DNA of 64,000 nucleotides, taken from contig OY726574.1 of the NCBI GenBank assembly GCA_963383645.1, forward strand, positions 58,343,851-58,407,850, written 5' to 3'. Of this stretch, positions 55,857 to 64,000 are shown one piece after another; positions within the stretch are counted from its first letter, which is position 1, and each line of letters begins with the position of its first letter. The translations under genes were made by a program, and so were the position numbers. The notes under the pieces were generated by a model that was not told where the DNA came from, made no database searches, and saw only the letters and a list, made by a program, of their open reading frames with translations. This DNA is from Muscardinus avellanarius (Eukaryota; Chordata; Mammalia; Rodentia; Gliridae).

Positions 55857-56064
55857 TTATTTCTGTGTTACTGGGGATGGAACCCAGGGGCATTCTACCT
55901 CCTAACTACACCCCCAGCCCTATTTTTAATCCTTTATTTTGAAATGGGATCTTACAGAGTTGCAAAGGGCCTTACCAAGTAGCTGAGGCCGTCCACAAAC
56001 TGTGATCCTCCTGTCTCAGCCTCCCAAATGCTAGGATTACAAGCATGCACCACCACGCCCGGCT
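55857..56064 (-). repeat. Dimeric B1/ID-type SINE
   Basis: ACTGGGGATGGAACCCAGGG, CTACACCCCCAGCCC, GATCCTCCTGTCTCAGCCTC, CACCACCACGCCCGGC. Flanks GGTTCCTTATTTTTATT/GGCTCCTTATTCTTATT look like the TSD. Confidence 0.93.
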
Positions 56065-56241
56065 CCTTATTCTTATTTTTAAATAAATGTATGTATTATT
56101 TTTAAATATCTCAGCTGTAATTACTAATAGAGTAAATGTTAATAGATATAACCTCCATAGACAACAGGATCCTGGGGGTTTTCGATAAATTTTAAATGTT
56201 AAGAGGTCCTGAAATTGAAAGGTTTGGTAGATGCTGCCATG

Positions 56242-56370
56242 TTTATTTCTGAAAACTTCTGTTTAACATTTTTAGGCTGCAGGTGATGGAAGATTACTGA
56301 ATCTGAAGAACAAGAAACCATAGGCAATGGCGTATTGCATCAAAATCAGTGAAATCTGAATAACGAGTGT
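56242..56370 (+). mobile_element. DNA-transposon tail, copy 1 (Tigger-like)
   Basis: TTTAACATTTTTAGGCTGCA, GGTGATGGAAGATTACTGAA, CATCAAAATCAGTGAAATCT. About 88% identical over about 116 bp to 57,357-57,472. The style (gcaggtgat...gaaactg) fits a Tigger/pogo-like 3' end. Confidence 0.55.
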
Positions 56371-56974
56371 TTGTTATAAAAAGCCTTGGTCACACTGGAG
56401 AGTATATTTTACTAGGTGAGAGAGGATGGTATCTCATCATGTATCAAAGAGTAGTGAAGAGTAAGATATTAAGGGATGGCATACTAGTTATCTCATAAAT
56501 GATTTCACACAGAAGTTAAAGTGAAAAGTGCGTGACTCTGAATTTGCCATCTGATTGGAGGGAGGAAAAATACCATGGTAGATAATTAGGTAACCAGAAA
56601 AAGATGTGGAGTTTATCAATAAGATATGCCGAGCTTGAAGTGAAATAGAAACACTGAGTTTGAGGTGCTAAAAATCTATTTGAAAAGTAACTAAGTCTAC
56701 ACTTCAGCAGTGAGATGCTTGGCAGGATTACGAATTTGAGATGTATCAGCACATAGTCATAGGAAGCCTTGGACGTGGATGACACGTTTGGACGGAGGGA
56801 ACCGAGGCGAAGACAGAGCTACTGTTGTGACCCAAGGCGCTGGGATCTGTCGGCGACAATGAAGGTAATAAGAAAGAGTTGTAAGAGATCTTAAACACCC
56901 AGCAGGAACTCAATAAGTATCAGTGATTTTTAAGATTAAGGTTCAGAGATATTTTCCTCCCTGGACCATTATAA
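56371..56974. other. Unique sequence, no feature seen
   Basis: No recognised repeat. The 89-codon minus frame at 56,516 lacks motifs. Confidence 0.35.
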
Positions 56975-57472
56975 TACAGTAGACATTCCTTATGCGTGGA
57001 AGATATGCTGCCTGAAACCCTAGTATGGATCTGTAAGAAGCTTTTTTTTCCCCTATAAATACACACCACAAATTTTAATTTACAAATGAGACATAGTTAA
57101 ATATTAAAAATAAAGTTAATAAAATAGGACATACCATAATAAATATTGCAAGCTTCCCTCGCCTTGCATGATGAGCCATTGTTATTTTAAATAGAACACA
57201 AGCACTACTATATTGCAGTCTGTCTGATAGCCTTGATGACTATTAACGGGTAGGCAGCTCATACATGTCCTCCATGGGATGGAGCAGGGTAGCAAAAAAT
57301 CTCATCACGCTACTTAGAATGGTGCACGGCTTAAAGCAAATGAATTGCCTATTTCTGAAATGTTCTGCTTAACATTTTTAGACTGCAGGTGATGGAAGAT
57401 TACTGAAGCCAAAGAACAAGAAACTGTAGGCGATGGTGTATTTCATCGAAATCAGTGAAACCTGAGTAGCAC
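56975..57472 (+). mobile_element. DNA-transposon fossil (Tigger-like), copy 2, longer
   Basis: ACAGTAGACATTCCTTATGC at the start, GAATGGTGCACGGCTTAAAG inside, and the tail AACATTTTTAGACTGCAGGT ... GAAACCTGAGTAGCACTGTA. The first and last bases can pair in part (ACAGTA / ...ACTGTA), as in inverted termini of cut-and-paste elements. Confidence 0.6.
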
Positions 57473-57479
57473 TGTATTG

Positions 57480-57925
57480 ATTTCCTTGGGTGGTAACAAA
57501 GTATGGCAAAACTGGTGACTTCAGACAACAAAAATGTATTCTGGAGGCCAGGAATCCCAAATCAAAACGCCAACAGGGTCGCCCTCCCTCTGAAGGTTCC
57601 AGATGAGCTGCCATTCCTTGGCCTTCCCTGCTCCTGTCAGTGCTCCTCGGTCTGTATCCTTTTCTCCTACCTCCATCCCTCTCTTTCTTCTCTCCTTCCT
57701 TCATTTCCCACTCTGTTTCCTCCCCACACACACACACTTGCCATCACAGTGCCCCTCTCTGTGTATCTACCTCAAAACTCCCTCTGTGTTCCTCCTAGAA
57801 GGATAAATATGATTGCATCTATGGCCCACACGGGCGATCTAGAATAGTCCAGAATTAACCACACCTCTCCAGATCATTCTCTTAACCTCTCTTTGCTGTT
57901 TGAGGTAACAGTCACTCTTGCTGTA
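57480..57925 (+). repeat. Old mammalian interspersed repeat, family not named
   Basis: GGTAACAAAGTATGGCAAAA, CTTCAGACAACAAAAATGTA, TTCTGGAGGCCAGGAATCCC and CGCCCTCCCTCTGAAGG match a widespread old repeat by pattern. The overlapping frames (114 codons plus, 119 codons minus) come from this and from the CT-rich middle. Confidence 0.55.
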
Positions 57926-58079
57926 TTAAGTGATACAGAGCCCAAGGTTGGGATGTGGAGATGCATTCTGAGAAGCCATTGCTCAGGCCACTGCGAGCAC
58001 TTCAAAATTTAAAATAATAAGACTCACTGTAAGACTTTGAAGGAAAGACAATCTCAAATATGGTTCACATTTGAACTGC

Positions 58080-58425
58080 ACGATATTTCAGAGGACAATT
58101 AGGCAAAGTCCAGCAAAAACCTCAAAAATGTACAAATTGCCTTTTATGCAGCAACCACAACTTAAGAATTCAATCCCAAGAAAGTAATTGGTTCAGATAT
58201 AAATGTGCATGCATGTTCATCAGTCCTTTATATTTGAAAAAAAACCTGAAACTAACTTAAAATCCTCAACAATTGGCTTTAATTATAGATATACAATTAA
58301 TATAATGCATTCCTACTCTGTAATTCCATGTTTATTGATATCTAGAAAATCTAAAATCTTGTCAAATGAAAATTCTAAAATGGTATATAATATGATCATA
58401 TTTTAGAAAGAAAAAGGTTATATAA
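58080..58425 (+). mobile_element. L1M-type 3' end fragment
   Basis: GGACAATTAGGCAAAGTCCA, CAATCCCAAGAAAGTAATTG, ACTTAAAATCCTCAACAATT, TAGATATACAATTAATATAA: the ancient L1ME/L1M layout of ORF2 end and 3' UTR. Confidence 0.7.
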
Positions 58426-58554
58426 GAAAATCTGGATAAATTGATCACACAAATAAGATTAATAAGATCATCGGACCTTCCATTTGTTTTTCCCGTAGGT
58501 TTAAATTTTTCTACAAAGCACTTATTTACAATACTTTTAAATAACTAAAAATGA

Positions 58555-58757
58555 GCTGGGTATAGTGGCATATGCCTATAATTCCAGTACTTGAGAGACT
58601 GAGACAGGAGGGTCACAGGTTCAAGGACAGTCTTAATAACATACCAAGACTTTCAACAATCTAGAAAGACCCTGTTTCCAAAAAAACAACATGAAAGATC
58701 TGGGGTGTAGCTCAGAGATAACATGACCTGGGTTGATCCCCAGCACCACAATAAACG
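58555..58757 (+). repeat. Dimeric B1/ID-type SINE
   Basis: GCTGGGTATAGTGGCATATG, GAGACTGAGACAGGAGGGTC, CTGGGGTGTAGCTCAGAGAT, GGGTTGATCCCCAGCACCAC. Confidence 0.93.
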
Positions 58758-60636
58758 AATGAATGGAATGAATAAATGATGATTTATTTTTAAAAATTTT
58801 TAAATTTTTCCAAAATATATTCATAATACTTACATTTTCAGACAATTGACTATAATGTTAGCTACAAAATATAAACCTATATTGAAAACTATCAAAATGA
58901 ATCTGAAAAATATATTTGTTTTCTAAATATCAGAGACATAGTACCAAAGAAAGATGTACTACTTATGTAAAAATATTAATACTAGCATTATTTATTTGTA
59001 TCCTGACAAATTGGAAAAATTACATTATTGCAGAGTTAAAAAACATTCATTATTTAAGAAAAAGATAGCCTATGGCTGTAAATATACTCTATGAGCCATT
59101 TAAAAGCCAATTATATGTGCCTAGTAAATAAGACTGTGAATGAATCGCGTCTACAAACTTAAATTATACATATAAATTATGAAATTTAATTGTTTATGGA
59201 AGAGGCTCTCATCTTATTAAGTATCATGATTAGTGATGTTGTTGTCCACAAAATAGAGCTTTTAAGACTTACTTTGATTTATACTGAACTCATGAAATAA
59301 CCATCTTTTACATTCTGCTAGTGCAGAGTAGATTTTATAGCTCAAACCTAAGAAATAACATGAAATTACTATTTTGCTATCATCAAATGTGATCCACCAG
59401 TTCTTCCCAAAGCCATAAATATTCACTTCCACTGGTATTTGCTTCTCCATCTGGAAAATGGATTAATCAAAAAATGTCCTCTTGGAGCTTTATGGGGAAC
59501 TTTATGTAGCTCTTCATGAAATGAATAATGGAAATTGTGTAGCATTCACTGGCAGACCACTTGCTTTCATATTAAGAGAAGGAGTATCGCACAATTAATT
59601 GACCAAGTCTAAAATTCATTAGTTGCTTAAATTTTTTTTAAATTCACTCTGTGACTGATTGCCCACTAAGTACAAAGCAAGCTATGTAATGGTATTCCTG
59701 AATTACTGTTGTAGACTTTAATTTCTCAACCTTTTAGGAATTTGAAAGAAACTATAGTAGATGACTCAACTTTGATAAAATCAGAGGTTATTTAAGAGAA
59801 TTTTTCCAAATTTGTGTTTATTCAACTGCATTTGTTGCATTTCTACATCTGATAGAAAACTAGGGTAGATATGTTCACGTAGAGTTTTGTCACTCAATTG
59901 TGCTTCATAATTGAGCTGCTTCTAACACTGAATCTATCCATCAAAAAGTTGTTTAAATCCTGTTGAATCATAGATGCCTGAAAAGGTTGCTGCCCAGAAC
60001 AACATATATACATTTACAGAAAGCTTAAACGTTGACAAACATTGACAGAATTCATTTCTTCTATTTCTGGCTGTTACCTCTTCCCAGATCTATTATCATG
60101 ACAAATTATCTTAATAGGCATCTTGGATGAAACGGTAACATCAAGTGACCACAGTTAAAGAGCGAGAGGAACCATCAGTATTTTCCAGGATAAAATCAGC
60201 CATGTATACTACATCCTCTTAAAATTTGTTCTCTTAAACACATAGGCATGCCTTTAAACTGTGAGCAAATATTGAGAAAACTATTCTCTGTGAGATTATA
60301 ATTTAATTCACCACACACCTGAAAGTTCAGAGTTATTAATCACAAACTGGAAAAGAGGAAAGCAGTAGTTTTGCTTGACTATTTCATAGGAATGCATTTT
60401 TCCTTTTGTATGTATTTTGAGGTAAGGAGGAAAGTATAAATATAAGAAATAGTGAAGCTGATTAAATTTGTACTTTATTCTTTATTTACTTTCACAAAAC
60501 CAATTTATTGCCAGATTTCTCTAGCACCGTGCATCTTATTTGATGTTGCTGTTTATTCTACCAGAAAAGTTCATTAAATCTAAAATATAATAACTTCCAT
60601 CTTTTATTCCAATACATCGGCATCTTTTGTTGTTGT
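58758..60636. other. AT-rich repeat-poor block
   Basis: 1.9 kb without recognised mobile elements. It contains a minus-strand exon-like stretch at 59,370-59,450 (see findings). May include conserved non-coding DNA. Confidence 0.35.
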
Positions 60637-60835
60637 TAGTGGTGGTGGTTGTAGTCCTGGGGAGTAAACACAGTGGCATTTCACCTCTGAGATACACCCC
60701 CAGCCCATTTTATGTTTTTATAAAACAGGTCCTCATCAAGTTGCTAAGTTGCTGAGGCTGGTCTGGAACTTGTGATCTTCCTATCTCTTCTTCCCAAGTA
60801 CTGGGATTGCTGATGTGTGTCACATGCCTGGCTCT
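60637..60835 (-). repeat. Dimeric B1/ID-type SINE, diverged
   Basis: GTCCTGGGGAGTAAACACAG, GATACACCCCCAGCCC, TTGCTAAGTTGCTGAGGCTG, GTGTCACATGCCTGGC. Confidence 0.9.
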
Positions 60836-61420
60836 AATGCATCTGAATGCCTAGTATACACCAAACAGTGTACGAGAATCCAGAGAAATTAAACCTGGTA
60901 AAATAATCCTGGGTTTGCTAAAATTCAACTGAGATTTTTTTTTAACTTTTCATTGTTATGTCTTTAAATTCAAAATCTACAAACCCAAATTTTCCGAGCC
61001 AGTAAAATATTATGTTAAAAATGGTTCTACCAGTAATTACTAGAAGAGCTTATTTGACTCAAAGGAAAACAAAATAGCGTACTGTAGATGATTTTTTTTT
61101 GAAATCCAATTATAGAACTGCTTAGTATTGGCCACAGTCCTGAGGTTGGAGAGACTAGCCATGCTCATGTGTTACTGGAGCCCAAGCCGAGCTCAGGCTT
61201 CTACTGTCCCATTGCTGGTATTAACCTGAAAGAAGTGGCAGGTCCACTTCCCTGGGACTGGCTTGACAGAGCAGTCACTAACAAGACACACTGAGAGTAG
61301 CCTTGCAAACAGATTGAGCCTCTAGCAAGGTCAACACCCTCCCCGCTCAGAGACGCACTGTTGACTCAATACATGGGTCTATGACATTGCTTTCAGGGAT
61401 GCCAAAAACTAAGTCGGTCT
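60836..61420. other. Unique sequence, no feature seen
   Basis: No recognised repeat or coding signal. Confidence 0.4.
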
Positions 61421-61462
61421 GCTGTCTGTCTGTCTCTCTTTCTGTCTCTCTCTCTCTCCCTG
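61421..61462. repeat. (TCTG)n/(TC)n simple repeat
   Basis: CTGTCTGTCTGTCTCTC followed by TC units. Confidence 0.9.
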
Positions 61463-61520
61463 CCTCAATGTTTTTTTCCTTTCTTCCAATCTACAAGGAA
61501 TAATTATTCAAACGCATGAG

Positions 61521-61523
<3 letters not shown>

Positions 61524-61593
<70 letters not shown>

Positions 61594-61602
61594 CACACAC
61601 AT

Positions 61603-61653
<51 letters not shown>
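61524..61653. repeat. Compound (ATACAT)n-(CA)n microsatellite
   Basis: About 11 hexamer units ATACAT, then CA units with an ACGCGCG interruption. Likely highly polymorphic. Confidence 0.97.
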
Positions 61654-61657
<4 letters not shown>

Positions 61658-61699
61658 GTGGAATGATCAGATGAGGGCAGTTAGCATGTCTGTGAGTGA

Positions 61700-62125
61700 T
61701 GGAAAATAAATGCTAATTTTTCTGAGGCTGGCCTTTGTGGAGAAACACTTAGAATTCTCTCATCCAGCCAATTTGAAATATGCAATAAGTATATTATTAA
61801 CTATAGTCACCTCAGTGTGCTCGAGTACCCCCATAATCTGTTTCTCCCATCTAACTACAACTTTGTACATACTAACCAGTCTTTCCACATCTCCCTCTCC
61901 TCCTTCCCTCTCCAGTCTCTGGTAACCACTGCTTGATTCTCCTTCTGTAAGTTCAACTCTTTAGATGGTACACAAGTATGATCATGTGATACCTGTCCTT
62001 CTGTGCTTGGCTTATTTCATTGAAACAGTGTCTTCTAGGTTTATCTATGTTGCTATGAATGATTAGATTTGACCTTTTATAGTTGAATATTATTCCATGG
62101 TGTGGGTATATATACACATATATGA
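61700..62125 (-). mobile_element. L1M-type 3' UTR and ORF2 end
   Basis: TATTATTAACTATAGTCACC, CTCTGGTAACCACTGCTTGA, GTTCAACTCTTTAGATGG, TTGGCTTATTTCATTGAAAC, ATATTATTCCATGGTGTG: an inverted L1M 3' region in the correct order. Confidence 0.9.
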
Positions 62126-62269
62126 TGCTCATGGGTTCAAGAAATCAAAGATCTGATTTGAGCAATTCAAGAAGATGAACATATCTTATATTTAAAAATT
62201 CTCTCCCCAGAGGTCTTGGGAAGGCCTCTGAAAGCTTCGTCTTATTTATTTTAGAAATTCATAAAGCCC

Positions 62270-62630
62270 TTTTAATATATAAATGCTGAAAGTGAAGGGT
62301 CATTATTATCTCTTGTATGTGGAAAATAGAAAGAAATGAAGAAACAAGAAACCCCAGATAAAGGAATAGAAACCCCAGAGGAGCAATGAAGGGGACCTAG
62401 AGGAGGATGTGCGTGTGGGGGAGAGAGACTTGATGAAGGACACAATTAAAATAATGCTATATACATATAGGAAATTGTCAATACTAATATCAATATCATA
62501 TATGGAGAAAGGGAGGGATCATGTGGGATGTGAAGGGAGACACACCCAGTACTACATGCGTGCACGCTCTTATCACTTTGAACTCATTATGACTATAACC
62601 CTAATGCACCAATAAGAGTATATTAAAAAA
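62270..62630 (+). mobile_element. L1 3' UTR fragment
   Basis: GTGAAGGGTCATTATTATCT, AACCCCAGATAAAGGAATAG, GAACTCATTATGACTATAAC, CTAATGCACCAATAAGAGTA and an A tail. Same 3' end as at 30.2 kb. Confidence 0.85.
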
Positions 62631-62945
62631 ATTCAAAATACTACTTTGTAAAATGTCCAAGGGCAATGACTAGTTCAACATTAAGACTTTAACGATAAAT
62701 TATAAAGTATCACGTCCAACATGCAAAAACATAAAATAAAATACATAAAAAGAATCTGATGCCAAAAATGCTCCTCGTAATTGTTCCAGCTTTTGAGTTC
62801 CTGCACTATATTCTGTCCATAGTCTTAAAGAACAGATTTATTGACTTAAAAGGCATGTCTTGTTCATAAATGATTTAACCAGGATAAACAGGTATCATAT
62901 TGATAAGGAAATTGAGACCAATGATTAAGAATACTGGGTTTGGAC
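62631..62945. other. AT-rich unique sequence, no feature seen
   Basis: No recognised repeat or coding signal. Confidence 0.4.
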
Positions 62946-63145
62946 CAATATGGTGGCAGATACCTATAATCTCAGTATTTGGGAGGCTGAAACGAGAGGA
63001 TCGAAGGTTTGAGGCCAGCCTCATCAACTTAGTAAGACCCTCAGCAACTTAGTGAGACTGCGTTTCAAAATAAAAAATAAAAAGGATTATGGGTGGAGCT
63101 GAGAAGTAGAATGGCCCAAGGGTCGATCCCCTGTACTGAAAGAAA
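62946..63145 (+). repeat. Dimeric B1/ID-type SINE
   Basis: CAATATGGTGGCAGATACCT, GGAGGCTGAAACGAGAGGAT, ATGGGTGGAGCTGAGAAGTA, GGGTCGATCCCCTGTAC. Confidence 0.92.
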
Positions 63146-63184
63146 ATATTTAAATGCTGAGCCTGAAGGAAGGCTTCTCATATT

Positions 63185-63375
63185 CACATCACGTCACTAA
63201 TGATTCCACAGGTTACTCTTGTAACCATCAACCATTCTGTGCCTCAGTTTCTATATCTATAAAAGTGGTTTGTAAATAATGCTGCCTGATATGTTACTGT
63301 AAGGATTAAATAATACACGTAACACCTACCTAGAACAAACTAGCATCTCAGTAAATTCTAGCTATTATTAAATTG
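63185..63375 (+). repeat. MIR element
   Basis: CTGTGCCTCAGTTTCTATAT, CTATAAAAGTGGTTTGTAAA, GTAAGGATTAAATAATACAC, CAGTAAATTCTAGCTATTAT: a clear MIR core and 3' part. Confidence 0.9.
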
Positions 63376-64000
63376 TTGTTTTCCTCTCCTATTTGAGTTC
63401 CTCCTCATTTAGATATTAAACCATGTGAAATAAGTAAAATGAGACTGGGTGCCTTATAGAATTTTAGGTGGAAATGATGAGAAGAGAAAGAATTAAAATG
63501 AAAGAGAAAACACATTAGGTTGAGTGATAAGCCTGGGAAAAGAGGAAAAACCAACCGCTAAGACATGATTATGGGATTATTAATACTGGAGGCATCATGA
63601 TGTTGAGTTAGTAGAAGGACAAGGCCTCGATGTGGTGAATTCTCAGAATGGGGGCACAATGAGAAGGCGCAAGGAAACTAATGAGGGAAAGATCCAGACT
63701 GATCGTCTTGCAAACACCGAACAAGGTGATTCACTGACACAGTCGGAGATTAATTAACCAAATGGAGCGGGGAGCCTGCCATCCCATGCTGGTGATAGCA
63801 CGTCGAGCAAGCCACATGCGGCGGGAATGAGGGATAAATGGGGACACGGCAACAAGCAGATGGGTCCTGTCCACCTTGGAAGGAGGCTGGAGGTGGAACG
63901 AGGCGGACAGTTATACAACAGAGGAAGGATGGGACCTGCAGGGACACTCTTGGCTACACTGATTTGTGAGCTCCAGATCTTGGCTTCCGAAAATCCAGCA
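63376..64000. other. Unique sequence, GC-richer towards the end
   Basis: The last 350 bp are noticeably less AT-rich with several CG pairs. A 65-codon minus frame at 63,750 lacks motifs. It could approach a gene or another old repeat beyond the window. Confidence 0.35.

Noticed and set aside
57378..57847. Overlapping frames of 119 (minus) and 114 (plus) codons
   Set aside because: They lie in the tail of a DNA-transposon fossil and an old CT-rich interspersed repeat.

Overview
This window is vertebrate nuclear DNA, almost certainly from a rodent. I find no protein-coding gene, rRNA or canonical tRNA that I can support. The longest reading frames (204 and 211 aa near 17.2-17.8 kb) are translations of a microsatellite, and most of the rest fall in repeats or in AT-rich unique DNA. 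The dominant repeat is a dimeric SINE of about 200 bp. Its left half is 7SL/B1-like (GGTGGCGCAC, TTGTAATCCC, GAGGCTGAGACAGGAGGATC) and its right half is ID-like, i.e. tRNA-derived (GGGCTGGGGTGTAGCTCAG, GGTTCAATCCCCAGTACC). About 45 copies or pieces are present, plus two free-standing ID elements. This B1-dID-like dimer is known from squirrel-related rodents, so a sciuromorph (squirrel, mountain beaver, dormouse) or a near relative is the best guess. The species is not resolved.

Layout. 0-10 kb: SINEs, MER2, old L1 pieces, and two cases of L1 inserted into a SINE with clear target-site duplications (TSDs). 10-19.4 kb: unique AT-rich DNA, L1 3' ends, and a 385 bp nearly pure purine tract at 17.26-17.65 kb. 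19.4-19.9 kb: a solo ERVK-type LTR with a 6 bp TSD. 20.4-21.3 kb: four SINEs nested inside one another. 25.1-30.2 kb: the longest L1, with ORF1 mostly missing and ORF2 full of stops. 30.2-37 kb: repeat-poor blocks that could hold conserved regulatory DNA, plus a 170 bp local duplication. 38-39.8 kb: an L1 with a twin-priming inversion that carries a nested L1 and a nested SINE. 45.9-48.4 kb: a rearranged AT-rich SINE with an exact 34 bp templated insertion, then an L1 insertion that looks like a 3' transduction. 49.5-52.5 kb: a possible degraded retroviral remnant. 53-64 kb: AT-rich unique DNA, MIRs, DNA-transposon tails, L1M pieces and microsatellites.

The window reads as intergenic or intronic DNA. 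Its interest lies in retrotransposition history: TSDs give a relative dating of several insertions, and a few structures record template switching, twin priming and transduction. No previously unknown gene system was found.
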